Made by a program: the position numbers and the translations under genes. Below, piece after piece: positions 21,301 through 36,300 of a stretch of 64,000 nt of DNA (positions are counted from its first letter, which is position 1; each line of letters begins with the position of its first letter). The stretch lies in assembly GCA_001724265.1 (NCBI GenBank), contig MEDY01000020.1, positions 1-64,000 on the forward strand. Reading direction: 5' to 3'. Source of the DNA: Rhizaria sp. SCN 62-66. Its lineage: Eukaryota; Rhizaria, unplaced. The notes beneath the pieces were generated by a model, which worked only from the letters and a program-made list of their open reading frames with translations, made no database searches and was not told where the DNA came from.

Positions 21301-24300
21301 GGCTCGGGACGCAGCAGCGTTGCGCGCGCAGTGCGACTGACGAGACGGTCCATCTGGGGCGCGTCAAGGTTCATCAGTGCGTCCACGCCAGCGAGGATCG
21401 ACGCAAACGACGCCGAAGCGCCCCGCATGCCACGATAGCCTGGGACCGAAGCGCCGTCATGAGGAGTGCGAGATTTACGCTTAGTTTCACGAGGAACACG
21501 CTTTTTTTTACGAAGTGCATGATATTCATCGGCAGACATATCAGCAACTGTAGCAGTTGCGCTTTCGTCGTCAGTCATCTTGCGCTGGGCCGCGCTGACC
21601 GGTGCAGTTGAAGCATCCTTCTCCTCAACATCGACCACTTCGTCCAAGTCTGATGCAGAGTCAGATTCAGACTCAGATGCAGATTCTACAATAGCAGGTG
21701 CATCGGTGCCTGTGACCGTTGCCAACAGCACTGCAGCACGCTGCTTCTCATCGAGGTCTTCGAACCAAGAACCCGGTGCAGCTAGGTTGCGCTTGGACTT
21801 GCGCAGCCGGCGCTCGCGCATTGCGCGAGCTCGGAGCACGCTTTGTTTGGGCAATGCACCACGGACACGAGTTGTCATTGACGCCGCAAGCCCGCTACGA
21901 AGCTGCGCCACGGTATCGCGGTACAGGGCGTCGCCGCCGTCGCCGTCGGCACCGTCATCGTCGTCGGCGCGGTCCAGCATCTCAAGCACGGCGTCGCCGT
22001 CACGACCATACAGCGCGGCTGCCGCGGCCTGTGACTCCATCGCGCCGCGCAGCCGCGCGTCCGCCACAGCAGCGCGCACACGCGACACAGGGCACCCGCG
22101 CGCCTGCGCCAGCACGCGGCACACCAGCTCCAGCGCCAGCGCCATTACTTCGGACGGCTGCAGCGGCGCCGAAGATGCAAGCAGCGGCGTCGCAACAGTC
22201 GCGGCAACGCTTGCGGACGACTCGACTGGTGCAGTGGGTGGCAGCGAACGAAGCATAAACTCAAGGTCGTTCGAAATTCCCACGGGGCTTATGTGGCGCG
22301 TAGCAAGCCACGCTGCTGGCGCCGCATACAACCCCGCTGCGTTGGCAGCAGCCAGCGTGGTGGATGCAGGGTGCAGCGGTGGGTACGGCGGCAACGGCGC
22401 AGTGGGATCCAGACTTGCGACCTCAACCATCGTGACAACGCCGTCGTCGAAGTCCTCGTCATCGCGCGCGCCCTTGTCGGACGGCGCCGTGTGCGCGGCG
22501 TGCATCGCGGCCAGCAAATCGCCTACGGTGCGCATGACGCGGCCGCCCACGGTCAGCACGGTCACCGTAGCGCCGCTCCGGCCCGCGCCGGTGACTGTCG
22601 ACAGCGACGCCGAGGCTAAAGCCAGCGCCGACGCGGGGGCAACGATGGGCGCGACACCGCGGCGGCGCAAGGACGGGGGCTGTGCGGGCGTCGCGGTGCA
22701 GTCTGCGTACGGGGTAGGACCCAACGCGAAGGCAGGCACGGCGCGCACCTCGACCTTGCCGCGCACGGGCACGGTGTGCGTGCCCCATGCCACGGATTCC
22801 TCCTCGGCGTCGACGCGCTGCGTGACTCCTGCGCTGCATGGGTCCTCAGTCTGCCGCTCCACCACAGCGCCGGCCGCGGACACCGGCGCGTGCAGCGGCA
22901 TAGGCAGCCCGCACGACAGCAGTGTCGCCGCGGTCGCGCCGGGCGCGAGCGAGGTGCTGGCAGTGATCCCGGCGAGCGGCACGGCAGAGTTACTGTCGAC
23001 CCCTGTGCTGAGACAGCGCGGCGGGGCGAGCACTGCGGTGGTGGCAGTGGCCGCGGGGCCAACGGATGTGAATTCAAACAGCCAGCTTTTATCGTGCTTA
23101 AGCGACGCAGCGTGGATGAACATGCGATCGCGCCCGGCGTTCGGGCCGCTACCACCGTCGGCGCTGCTAAGTCCACCTGCATCAGCGTTATCGTCGTCGC
23201 ATGCGTCAACGCCAGCAGCGGACACAGCAGCCATAGCCGCAGCAGCCGCGGCCGAGGGGATCGATCGGGCGGCGGCAGCGACACCAGTGGCGACGTCGGT
23301 GCGCGGTACAACATAAGCCAACGCGGACATAGCGCGCAACACAGCGGCCGTGTCGTCGGCACCGTCCCAGCCTTCGGGCGCGGTAGAGGCCAGTGCCGCC
23401 GTGATCGTGAGTGGGGGTGGGCGAGCGGGGAGTCCGAACACGCGACGGCGGTCCACGGCAAGCGGCGCGGCGCCTGTGGCCAGAGCGGCGGCAAGCGCGG
23501 GTGGTACGCGCGCCTGGGAGTGGATGAACGCAAGGTGGCGCAGCGGCGGCGCGGTGTAGCCATCGCGGTCGGGCTGCGCGTCGTACAGCGACGGGTTGAC
23601 GGGGTCGACCACCGAGGATGTCAGGTTCGAGCGGAAGCGCACTCGCGGCAGACCCGCCACACGGGGCGCGGCGGTCTCGCGGCGAGAGGGCCGGCGCCGC
23701 TGCCCAGCGTCGAGCAGGTTCGCGTCGAGCGCTTCGTAGTCAGTCTCCGACATCTCAGCATCGCGCTCTTCCTCGGCGATGGCAGATGAGTCGCCGTCAC
23801 TATCATCAGCAGCATCACCGCCACTGGAACTGTCAACAGAAGCGGCGTCGCTATCGTCGTCGTCATTGGCAAATTTAACGGCAGCGCCAGCGCGGGCGCC
23901 ACTCCGCGGACGCTTGACGACAGGACCGCGACTGCGTTTCTGTCGCCGCTGCTTCTTATGTGCGCCTTCCGCTGCACTGGCACGCGCAGCCCTCGCTTTA
24001 GCAATCATGTGCTCGCCGAAGTTGGGCAGCGGCTCTGCGTCGCCGTACGCGCGTGCCGCGGCTGCTTCAGCTTCGCTGGACGCGGGCACTCCCGCGGCGC
24101 GAGCACGGTGGTACTCTGCCAGAAGCGCAGTCTCAGCCGGCCCCTGCCAGAGGCGAGGCCGGGTGGAAGCCGTGCGGGGTGCATGTGCGTGCGCCAGCAA
24201 ATAACGTTCGTCGACGTGCAACATCACGCCGACAGCGGCCTCCTGACGCTGACGCTCCGTCGCTGCGGCCAACGTCGAGCCTGGCGCGGGCGCCGCGGTC

Positions 24301-27300
24301 GCGAACGGGTGCACGGGCAGCGGCAGTCGCGCACGCGCGGAGGCGCCGCTCGAGACCGCGGAAACAGAAGTGACAGCCGTGGGGCGCCCCGTCGGGTCAA
24401 GGCCACGGTACACGCTCTCGTGTGCCGCGCGCGGACGGTGCCGCTCACGGTGTGTGAGTGGGTTCCAGCGGTTCGATGGCAGCGGGCGCGGCAGACCGGG
24501 GATGTCCCAGCTCAGCAGCGCGCGCGAAGGCATGCGTTCGTCCATAATATGCACACAACGCGCTGTCGTGACAGCGAAACGCGATGTGCAGTGTGGATCC
24601 GTAGCCAGCGAGAACAGGCGACGGTCTGACGGTGTCAGAAGCAACGGCAACCGTTGCGACGGCGAATACACCGCACCTCCGCGAAGGTACTTCGATCTGT
24701 TGGAGAATCGTGGAAAATAAAAAATGATAGGGTGTGAGCTTAAATTACGTGAAAACATAACAAATGTGAGAATTAGATTTGGATATGGTGTTTTGCGACG
24801 TACGAATATAGACCGGCGCCGTAACCGCCGTGCAGCCCTGAGGAGTCAGCCTCAGCCGCAGCGATGCCGCCGCCTGCACGCAAGTCAACCTTGAAAAGAG
24901 CCGTCGGCGTAGCCGCCAGCAACGTGCGCGGGTGGGCACCCCAGCGCACCGTAGCCCACGACGGGAACGCCGCACGCAGCACGGGCATGTGTGCGAGTAC
25001 TGCGCACGATGTTGTGTTGTCCACAGTCGCCGCGGCTGGAACAGAGTGAGTGAAGAATGATTGCCGTGCCTTCGCGCGGTCGTCGGCAATCTCCTCTGCG
25101 TTCAGTACAGCTGTCGCAGCACCGGACCCCGCAGTAGCAGCGTCCGCCCACACAGCGGCGCGCACAGCCTCGCGGCGCGCCCAGTCGGGCACCCACCACA
25201 TATCCACAACATCGCGGTCGCGCCAAGCGCCACTCAACACGTCCGCGCCTGCGCTTGCGTCGGGCGCGAACGCACCGGTTTCGGTCGCCGCACGCAGGGC
25301 GCGGCGCGCACGGCGAGCCTGCGCGCGCGCAAGCGTGGAGTCAGAGCAAGGAAGTGCTGACAACGCATCCGGCACGTCGTCGTCATATGTCGCGCGACGC
25401 AATGAGGCCACAGGCGGCGACACCGACCACAGTAACGCGCGGCGCATGCGGCGCTGTGCGCGGGCCGCAGTCTCAACAGCATCCTCGCCGTCGTTTTCTG
25501 ACTCATCGGACTCGAGTGCGTCGTTTTCTTCGTCTGCAGCTGCAGCGGCAGCTGTTGAGCGCGCAGTGGCGCTGTAAGCGGCGGCCGCGTGGTCGACGTC
25601 CCAGGCAAGGATGCGGCCGTCGACCGTAAGCACTGCGGCCTCGCCGGCCCACAACGGGTGGGGCTCCGCGTGCATCACCGCAACGGGCGCCACCAGGCGC
25701 GCGCGGGGGGCCAGAGCCGCGGACACACGCAAGAGCGGCACGGACACTTCACCGGCAGCGGTCGCAGCCGCCGCGGCGTCGCTCGCAGCGAGCGCACGGC
25801 GAAGCATCGCTCGAGCACGCGCCTCTGCGGACCCAGAGCCGCGGGTCGCAGCAGCGTGCCAGGAAAGTGCGGAACGCGCAGTGACCTCGGCCGCGGCGTC
25901 GTCCTCGAGGGCACGGAGGGCCTCTGCAAACTCACCCGCGCTCATGCCGCCCTCGTTGAACACAAGCGTGAGATCGCGCGCAGCCGACGCAAAGTCTGAC
26001 ACAAGCGCGCTCACACCGCCTTCAACATCGCTATCAGTCTCGGCCTGTGCCATAGCGCGGACGCCGCGAGACTGGGCGGGCTCAGCATCAGTGGCGGCAA
26101 CTGTGGCCTCGTAGACAACAATTTCCCTGCGTGAACGCGCTAGAACAAATTCCTTAAGCGCGTGGTCAGACGCCGCAGCAACGCGCGAAACGCCACCGCC
26201 ACGCGGGCAGTACGACGCCGCGTCCGCGGCCGCGCGGCTCTCCCACCCTGACGGACCCGAACCGGGACGACGACAGTATGGGCACGGGCACGCGCTCTCG
26301 CGCTCGTGCGCGGCGGCCGCGGCAGCGTTAGTCGCGTGAATGCCCGCGGTAGCAGACGGTAGCGCCCCGCTGGCAGCCATGCGCACGACCTGGCGTATCT
26401 GGCGACGCAACGGACAGGCCTTTGATGTGGCAAGAGTCACCGCGCCGGGCACTGCGCGCGCGAAAAGGCGACCAGGACCCGATGCAGCCTCCGCTGCCGC
26501 TGTCGCAGCGGCTGCGGCTGTGGTGGCCGGCGTCGTGAGCGTCAGTGCAAGGGTGCGCAGCGCGGGGCCTGTGGGGTGGTACACGAATGCGGCGCAACCA
26601 GAGAGCCAACGTTGCCAAGTCTCGCTGCCCAGCGTACCGGGGCGAGAGAACGACAACGAAGCAGAAGCAGCAGCAGCCGCAGCAGTTGTAGTTGACGCGC
26701 CCGGGGCAGCAGCCGCCATCGTGACGTTTGCATGGTCGGCGGCAGTCGATGTCGACATTGCAAGCAACGACCGTGCAGCAGCTGCTGAGTCTGAATCGGT
26801 CAACTTGACGTCGCGGGGCTCCGCGGCGTCGATAAGACACGCCTTTGCGTACTCGCTCAGAGCCCAGCGGTGCGCAAGCCCCCAAGGGACCTGCGCTGCG
26901 GCGACGACCGACTCAACATACTCAGCGTTGGTCTCGCGCTGAAGTGTGTGAGAGTCAGTGTCCTCAGCCACAAGCGCAGTGAGAGTCTTACGCGGCACCG
27001 CAAGGGCACGCAGACGTGCTGCGGATGAGAAGTGTGGCGCGGTCCCAGTCGGCAGCACAGGCTGTGAGTTCAGCTCGCGCGTCTTAGGCAGCAGTGCTGC
27101 GTTGGCCGCAGGACCCAGGTGGTAGATAGGGCGCAGCTGCGAGTCCATCGTCTGATAAAAATTCTGGGGAGTTTCTTCAGCGAGGTCATCGTCACTGGTG
27201 TCCCTCTCATCCTCGTCATCGAGGTCGGTGTCATCGTCGCTATTGAGCTGTTCGTCATCATTTTCGGGCTCGGAGTCGCCACTGCTGCTCGCAATGTCCT

Positions 27301-30300
27301 TCTCGTCCTCATCCTCAGTCAGACCGCGGTTGCCGTCATCATTCCTCGCCCGCCCCCTCTTCTTGGCATTCTCCGCCGCCCGTGCCGCGCGACGCGCTTC
27401 TGCACGGGCCTCGCTCGCGGCTGCGCGCGCTACGCGTGCGCGCTGACGCGCGGCGCGCGCCTCAGCACGCACCGCGTTGCGGGCAGCACGGGCCTGTCGA
27501 CGCGCAACAGTCTCGGCGTCAACGACGGGAGTCGCACTGGAAGTTGCAGCCTCAGTCGTACCCTCCTCCTCGCGCATGCGTTTGCGCAGACGCGAAGCAG
27601 CTTGTGTTCCTGTAAGAACGTCGCTGTCGTCTCCTGAATCCACGGACTCAAACCCACTGTTGTTCGCATCGCGCCCCATCTCCTCGTTGTCATTCATCGC
27701 GCGCTGCTCCGACGACGGCACCCCGAGCTCAGGGGCGTCACCGTCATCGTGCATGCGCCTCAAACGCGGCGCCGACAAGCCAGCAGGCTTGATGAGGCCA
27801 ATAGAAAGCGCCTGCGTAGTTCCAACCGCAACAAGTTTGGCAATATCTTTGTTCTCACGGCGCATCGTGACCGCGTCAGTCGCAAGCCGGCGCGCAGCCC
27901 CAAACCCTCGCTGGCGGTCAGCGGCCCCGCCGTCAACAACAGTCCCGGCAGCGGCGCCCGCGACGAGTGCGCGGCGGCCGGCAGCGCTGAGGCCGTGCGC
28001 CACGTCGGGCGCGAGCGGCATCTGTACCAAATGAGCGAGTCGGCGCACTGACTGGCTAAGTCCCCCGCGCAGACCTGAGTCAGCGGTGTCGACGTAAGCG
28101 TACGTCACTGAGCGCTGGTCAACCAGATCAGCCACGCGGTGACCCTCAAAGAAACGCTCCGCCAGCGAGGGCAGAGTCACTGCACCGCGGCACGTGGCCA
28201 GGGCCTGCACCAACGCGTCTGCTGCCTCGGGAGACACAACGTCTGCGAAGCGCGTCAACGCGGTATCCAGCGCTGCTGTTGTCAGCAGTGGGGGCGTGCA
28301 CAGCGACGGGTACGGCACTGTCGCAAAGCGCGCCAGCACCGCAGACTCAAGAGCCTCACTGGATGTGCCGTCAGTCATCGCTTGTGGCTTGTTGGGGATC
28401 GGAGCATTGACAGATTCAGACATGAGACTGGCGGTGACCCACGGCGAAATGTGTGCCCACAGCAGGTGGTTGGCACGGAGCAGTGAAGAGGGAGGAGCAC
28501 TCGCATCTACGTATGCAGGAGCCAATGGTAGAGCAGCAGCAACTGCAGGGTCAATCACGCAACCGTCTGGGTCAGGTGTGATTGCAGAAGCGCTGGAATC
28601 GTCGTGCTCTGCTGTGCTGGGTGCGTTTTCCTCATCAGAGGCAGGCATCGGGAAACGGCGGCTGCAGCGGGCGTCGATACGCGCAGCAAAGCGCGCGTGG
28701 GCTTCATTGATCTCTTGAACACCAGACATCACAAGCGGGGGCGGCGGTGCGTCCTTCAAAAGCTGCAACTGTGCGGCAGCATCAAGAGAACCAAACGTAC
28801 GAGGCATTCCACGGTCGATCGGACGCAGCCACAGCGACGTCGCCGGTGCCAGCGGCTGCGGCGGACACAGTGCATCGCTTGGGAGCGCCTTTGTGCGGCA
28901 ACCGCGAATGTTTGCACCAGCGGTGGGAGCAGCAGCAGGACCGCGGAGAAGATCGTCGGCTGTGTGGGAGCGCGGAGCTGCAAATACGGTTTGCTTTGTG
29001 AGCTCAGCGGCGGCTGAGATGAGGTGTGTCCACGCAGGAATCAGTGCGTCAGCGCCAGAAGTCAAGTCGTCAGCGCCCGCTGCAGCGCGTGCAGCGGCGG
29101 CGGCAGCGGCAACGGCAGCGGCGTTGTCGCCAGCAGCCACAGCAGCAGTGGCAGCCTCTGCGGCAGCCCTCGCAGCTGCCGCGTTGCGCGAAGCGGCCTC
29201 GAGCGCGGCCTGTGCAGCGCCCGCAGTGGTCAACCCGCCGGCGGACATCTGGGCCGCAGCGAGAGCAGCCTCCGCAGCGGGTCCGGGAGCAGGCAACCCG
29301 GGCGGCAGACGCGACGTAACGAGCAGGTAAGCCAGTCGCGTGTCGCGCAGAGAGTCGGTGCCGAGTCCGCCGCGCGTCTCCTCTCCAAAGCCGTTGGCGC
29401 CGGCGTCGCCTGCCCAGGCTACCGTGCGGGCAGCGTGCAAGGCCTCGGCCTGCCACAGCCAGCGCTCCGTGGGCAGCGTGAACTGAGCGTAGGAGGCGCC
29501 GAATACAGCAGCAGCGTAGGTACTGGGCTCCGTCACATCAGCGGATACGAACGCTGGTGCTGTAGCGGTTCCATTGGCGTGCGACAGACTGTAGATCGGG
29601 GCGATGAGCGAGCCAAGCAGAGATGTACCAAGCGCGCACGAGCTAATGTCACCACAGTCACCGGCGCAAAGCTTGGGTCCGGGGCAGCGTACACGTGAGC
29701 GAACGAAACGAGCAGTGTGGCTAGAAGTAGCCTCGTCAACACTCGCATGGCAAAATGAGTTGCTGTTTGCCGCCACCGCAGAGCCGGAAGCACCGGCGTC
29801 GGCGCGGACGGCATCTGCAACAAGTGACATCTTGTCCAGCACGCCCGTTACGTCGGCCTCGGCGCGCGCACGCAGCAGCGTCAAAGGCGCAAGCCGACCC
29901 GCACCCGCGCCCGGGTTAGGGAAAAAGTCCCAGGGCCTGAGAAACGCGGTGGGCAGCGCAAGCGTAAAGTCGAGCGCGTGGTCCGCGGCGGCAAGCGTCC
30001 AGTCCGTTGCGCTCAGCAACTGCCTCGGAGCATTCGTGCGTGCTGAGCTAACTGTGGTCATTGTGCCAGACAGATCGTGCTGTTTGAAGCGCGAGCCTTC
30101 GTTGTATGCAGCAGCAGCCGAGGAGGGAGATTTTTGCGCTGCCTCAAACGCAGCAGGAGCAAGCGTAGGGTCCATGTGGTCAGTGAAAGCATCTGGCAGC
30201 ACGCTAGCAGGAATACCGCCAGTGAAGTGAACGCCGCGGCGGTCGGTGGTGCAATCGGCGTACAAGCCACATCCACCAGTCGAGTGCGAGCGTGCACCGA

Positions 30301-33300
30301 TGTAAGAGACGCTGACGAACATTGAATTGCCATGGGAAGCACTCGCGAGCTGCACATCAAGACGCGGTGGCGGCGGGAAAAGCAGCGCTGTAGCGCGCGG
30401 TTGGGACCAGAGCCCAACAGAGTTGGGCTTCATCGCATAGCGGCCTCCGGCGGCGCCGCGGCCGCGTCGCTTCGTGCTTGGGAGACTAAGCGTAAAGCGC
30501 TTCAGCATATCACGTCGGCTCTTACGGAAACGGTCTTGCGTCCCAACTGCATCATACATGTCGTCGTCGTCGTCATCTTCCTCTTCACTGTCACCGCCAA
30601 GAATGACTGCATTGTCCGCTGCAGCAATCTCCGCCTCACTGTCGCTCTCGCCCAATCCCATGGCACCGGCAGCTCGCGCCATGGCTGAGGCGGCCGAGGC
30701 CATCGCACCCAGCAGCGCCGACTGCGCGCGAGCCGAGTTGGGCAGCGCATTGTCCGCCATGGGCGCCGCGGGGACGCCTTCGGCATACCGCGCAGCCGCC
30801 ATCGAAATAGGCCGCGTTGCGGCAAGGTCTGCAAGCAGCGCGCGCGCCAGGGGCGGAACCACCGCTGTCGCAGTTGTGCGGGCGAGGGGCGCAACTGAGC
30901 GAGTGACAGAGCGCGACAGCAGCGCTGCGGCGGCATTCTCCACGTTGCGTGGTGTCACAGAGCTGGGCACTTCAACGAACGCAGAACTGCTGTGAGAGAA
31001 AGCAGTTTGCGTTTGATCTTCGGTCGATAAATCAGGAAGCAGAAGCAACGGAAGCAGTGTGCCCGATGCAATCTTGGCAATCGCGATCGCGACTTTGCCT
31101 GTTTCTTTGCTGCGCGAGCGCGCGCCGGCACGTGCACTTGTATCGTTGCTGTTATCACTTGCATCAGCGTCGTCTGCATCAGAGTCGCTACTGTGCGCCT
31201 CGCCCGCAAGCCGGGCACGCGCACTCTCGAGTTCGTCGCTCTCTTCACTACGCCTCGCAGGTCGCATCAGCTTCGCGACTGCAGAGCGCGCCGTCAATAG
31301 ACTCGCACGGTGCAGCGCGCCACTGGCAGCTGCAGCGCCAACGGTCACTGACCGCGAGTGCTCGCGCTGCAGAGCGTGCGCAGCAGCCTCGACCGCGCGC
31401 TCCAGACGCATGCGGCGCAGGCGCACGAGTCGCAGTTGCTCGAGCACCCACATGGCGGCGTCGCGGGCCGCGCGTGCGCACACCGCAGCCTCGCCGGCCC
31501 AGGGCTTGCGCGCAGCAAGCTCGGCGGCGCGGGCAGCAGCGGCAGCAGTGGCGGCAGCGGCCTCGTCGTCGTTGTATGCGGCAAAATCACCTCCAATGTC
31601 ATCGGCACCGCTTTCACTGTTTTTGTCGTCGTCTTGACTGTCGTAGTCACTGTTGTTGTCGGTGGGCGCGTCACGTCGCGCAGCCGTGCGCGTGTTGAAG
31701 CTGTCCAGTGCGGTCGTGCTCGAGTCCACCGCTCCGGCAGCAACAAGGGGCAGCAAAGCAGCGGCACGCCAAACGGCCTCAACGTGTTGCGCGCGCCGCA
31801 GCCTGTGCACCAGTGGCGCCAGCGCGCCAGTGGTCTGCAGCAACGCAGTCGCCTCAGCTGGCGCACGCTGCCACAGCGACAACGCCGGAGACGGCGCAAG
31901 CAGGGACGTCTGCGTGTCACCCGACCGGGGTAGCTGCAGACGCTGCGCCAGCGCAATCGCGGCTACATCCCTACGGTTGAGATCAAGCAGGCGAGTCGCG
32001 GCGCGCGCGGCCGAGCCCAGCGGCAGCGCGTGTGTGGGCGCCCGGTCGTCAGCCATCATCGCTGACAACACGAAGGGGCGTAACAGCGTGAAGATGCGTG
32101 TACGCGCGCGGTCGTAAGCCTCGAAGTAAACGTACAGCTCAAGGTCAGAGGGTCGCATACCGGTGTATGTCGGGAGCAGCACCGGCGGGCACCGAGGATC
32201 CGGCGTCAACAGCGCTGTTTTCAGTGAAGCGGACAAGTTTTTTGCGCCGATCTCTGCGTTCGAAGTATGTTCCGAAGCCCCAGATCCTGTGGCAGGCGTC
32301 AGCAGCTGAGGCAGGGGGATAAACTTGGCGGTCTCACCGTTGTCATCTGCAGAGCCGTTGAGCGCGAACACTGCGGTGTCGAGCGCGCTCGAATCAGAGC
32401 TCGCACCCACGACCGCAGACGCCACACGCGCATCGCTCTCGTCCGCAGCGATGAACGCGCACGCAGCAGCGTCTGCGACCGCCGCCGCAATCAGGCGTGC
32501 GTCGACGCCCGTCCGCGCGGTGGCCTGGCGCAGATGCAGCTCGAGCGCTGCGGGCGTAAAGGGGTTAGCAAAGCTGCGGGTGGCGGCAGTGTCCACCTCG
32601 ATGCGCGCATCACCGTCAGCGGCTGCTTGCGCACTGCCGGGTGCGCAGCCAACGGGAGTGCCGGACAGCGCAGCCGCACAAGCTGCAGCGGCTGTCATCG
32701 CGGAGACAGGCTGCAGCAGCGCGCGGCGCGCGGCGGCCAGCGCCCAGGGCGTGATGTGACTGAACGCGTCGGCCGTTGCACCGCCCAGCGCGCGACCCAA
32801 CGTGTGTGCATGCGTGGACTGGTTGAACAGCAGGCCTAAGTCATCGCCGCCGTTGTTCGCAGTCGCAACTGTGACAGGGGCATCAGCGTCACATAGTGGT
32901 TCTGTAGCCGTCGTCGTCGCATTCCTTGTTGTGACAGGTGCTGCAGTGGCCAAAGGCGTGCGTTCAACGTTGTTCGAACAGCCAGTGAGAGCGGCATCGC
33001 GTGTATTGACGGATGAACCAGTCGGGTAATCAAAGCGAAATGCCGTGTAGTCGTAACCGCGAGGCAGAAGATTGCGCGCAATGTCCTCCACAGCCGTCGC
33101 GTTGCTTAAGTAGCGCAGACGCCCGTCTCGCGCGCCATACGCGAACGCGACCGCGCCCGCGTAGGCCTCGTTGAGATACACCGCCATCGCGCGAGCGCGA
33201 GGGAAGCCTTCAGGGTCGGAGCAGGGCCGCGACAGCGTGGCCGCGGGCAGCGCGGGCGCGGTGGCGGGCTGCTGCAGTGAAGATAGCGCGCGTCGGAATG

Positions 33301-36300
33301 CCGGTGAGCGCCGCGGCAACAGGCTCCACAGAGGCGCCACTTCGTCATCTGCGTGGTCAGTTTCATCGGCGCCAGCAGATTCTGTGTCACCCGCGGTCGC
33401 TGTGGTGCGGCGCGCGCGCAGACCGCGGTGCCACGGCGCGCTGTACGCCGCGGCGGCCGTTGCGGCGGCGGTGGCAGCAGCCACGAGAGCCTCGGGCGTC
33501 ATATTCGGCGTAGGCAGCTGAACATCAGCGTCCTCGACCTCATCTTGTGTGGGGTTAGTACTCATGTTGGCAGCATCAGGCGCAGGGATCGCAGGCTTTG
33601 AGGCGGTCGTTGGGCCACTTCGGCGCTTGCCAGTGCGCTTGGCAGTCGAGTTCGCAACACCACTGGAGCGTGATGCCTGCGCGCGCGCACGCGGAAGAGC
33701 GCCGACCACGGTCCAAGGCTCAAGTTCTGTGCTTGTGACAAGGTCTATGCCGCTGACAGTCGCAGGAACAGTCGCAATCCGCGGCTGGTGAGCGATCGAC
33801 AGCTGGCAGGAGTGCGTGGACGCCGGAACGCCGAACGAGACTCCTGCCGCAGAGCCAATGGGCGCCACTGCGGCAGCGTCTGCTGCTGCAACCGCCGCGC
33901 CGGTGTTGGCACTCTCGCTCGCAACGAACGTGTTGTTGCCCGCATCCATGGTAAGCGCGGGCGCGTCAGCACCGCCGTCAGAGTGCGCAGCGTGCGTGAG
34001 CGCGGGCGCAGTGTTGGCCGCGGCTGCGTTCGATAAAATTATCGCAAGCGCCTGCGGGTCGCGCAGGAGCGAGAGACGCATCGAGGCATCCGCGGCGCGG
34101 CCGTCCGCCGCGCGGCCCGCGCCGTCGAGCGGGGCGCCGGCGGCGCTGAGCGGGGCATCGAGCGCCGAGCCCCAGGGCAGGAGCGGCGCCGCCAGCCGCA
34201 GCGTGGTGGGTCGCGCGGTGCCGTGCAGCGTCATGGCCGCGGCGCGGCCGCGCACGAACGCGTGCGGGGCGCGCGCGGAGACAAAGCCTGCGTACGCAGT
34301 GGTGATGCGGGACAGCGCCGCGGAGCGCCGCGCGCGGGCGCGGCGGATGGCGGCAGCGGAAGAAGTGCTCGCGCGGAATGTCGGCGGCGTCGATAGCGCT
34401 GTGGAGCTGGATGAGACCGAAAGCGAAGTGTTCGAGGTAGAAGCGAGAGCGGAAGCGGAAGCAGAATCATCACTCTGCATCGCCTCGCCAGGGCAACCAC
34501 CGTCTGCAGTCGTGCTCGCATTTGTGTTGACGTCGCCATCGGCTTCAGCTACTGCATCAGCGTCAGCGTCAGCATCAGCGTCGTGAGTAAGTGCTCCAGA
34601 GTCAGGGGCGTCGTCGATGGGTGCAAAAGCGGCGCGCGCAACGGTGGCGGCGGGCTGCGAGGACGCGCCCCACGGGTGCGGGCGGCGCACAGAGGCGCCG
34701 GAGTCCCACGTCGACAAGAAGTTGACCTGGGCGCGGTACAGAGAGCGCGAAACGGACTGCGGGCGAAAAACGCAAGAGTTCACAGATAAACAAGAATCGT
34801 CATAGGTAGAGTGAGATTGTGGAATGGATTAAAAATATGTCACTTCAGATGTGAATGAGCACGTGACGTACGTTTGGCGAGCCGCCCATGCCCCGGCGGA
34901 CCATGTCGCGGATGCGGCGGCGACGGTCCGACAGCCTGTCGTCGATGTCGCGCGCCTCGTCACACGAGCTGGCGCTGTCGGAGCCAGACGCAGACTCGGA
35001 CGACGTCGATGACCACGATGACGGCGCGGGCGCTGGCGCCGCAAGCTGAGACTGCATTGACTCCGCGGGCTGCGTGGTTGTTGTGGTAGCAGTCGCAGTT
35101 CGCTGATGCGCACGCGCGGCGAGCGGCGCGAACGGATGCGCCGTGGCAGCGGCCGAGTCTGGCGTGATCAGTACGCCATGGCGCCGCAGCGCGCTCTCGT
35201 GGTCGTGCTCGCACTCGCTCTCGCTGCCGATCTCCACGGCGCTCTCGGCGTCCGCGCCAGCGCGGCGTGGCGCTGTCGCAGCAGCAGCAGCGGGGATGCG
35301 AGCGACACTGCCGTCGCGCAGGTGGTCGCGAAGAGCAGCGCGCGCTTCCCTGCGCGTCTTGCGCAGCCGCGCCTGCGTGCGGAAGCGGAAGATCATCTCC
35401 ACGCTCAGCCGCAGACACGCGATCAGTTGCGCGTATTGCGGCGACGACCGCAGCGGCAGCGGCAGCGGCGCCAGCGCCTGTGCCGCGCGCAGCGACCGCG
35501 GGGCCGCGCCAGCGTTCATGCCACGACTGACTCTGGTGTCGTCGTTTGTGTACGTGTCGTCGTCATCGTCGTCGTCGTCGCAGCCGTCGTGTGTGTGGCC
35601 GTCGCGGAGCGCGGCGCGCTGCTCCTGCAGCTGTGTAGACCGCAGCAGCGTGGTCATGCGCAGTGCGTGCTCGGCCTCTGGCAGCAGCGCCGCGGCGCCG
35701 TAGCCGGCCGTGTCCAGCCGCAGCGCAGTCGCCGCGGCCGCCCGGTCCTCCGCAGCCTCGCGCTCGCCCACGGTCGCGCCCTGCGCGGTCTGCGTGCTTA
35801 TCGTGTTCCTGTGAGACGATACGTGGGTGTGCGTCTGCATCGCGGGCTCACGGCCGCAGCGGCGCAGCGCGGCGCGCGTGGCGCGGTTCAGCGCGCGCTG
35901 CGACAGCCCCAGGCGCGCGCCCGCGCCGAGCGAGCGGGCCAGCTCGCGGTACAGCGCGTCCAGCGGACTGCGCCGCCGCACCGCGGCAGCTTCAGGCCCG
36001 GACTCCGCGTCAGTCGCAGCGCCGCTGGTGTCGGCGGCGCGGTCCGAGTACGAGGCGAAGCCAGAGTCGGAATCAGAGTTGGAGGACGTGCGGAGCGCGC
36101 CGTCGCTGGCCCAGTCGCTCGAGTCGCCCGTGCTGCCGCCGCCGCCGCTGCCGCCGCCGTCGCTGTCGTTGTCGCTGTCCTCGGCGGCCTCCGCCAGCGC
36201 CTCAGCCGCGGCCGCAGCGGCCTCGGCGCCCGCGGCGGCAGCATCTGCGGCGACGCCCGGCGGTGCCACGGCCGGTGCGCTACTGTCGTCGCCGCGGGCA

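Noticed and set aside
21580-23316. 578-aa plus-strand open frame inside the TAF1C-like gene
   Set aside because: It is an antisense shadow of GC-rich coding DNA with no motif.
24773-34783. A separate 3,336-aa gene ending at UAA 24773
   Set aside because: Its stop and the last residues lie in a GTACGT...CAG intron, and its first residues lie before a CAG acceptor at 34757. Both ends join neighbouring frames in phase.
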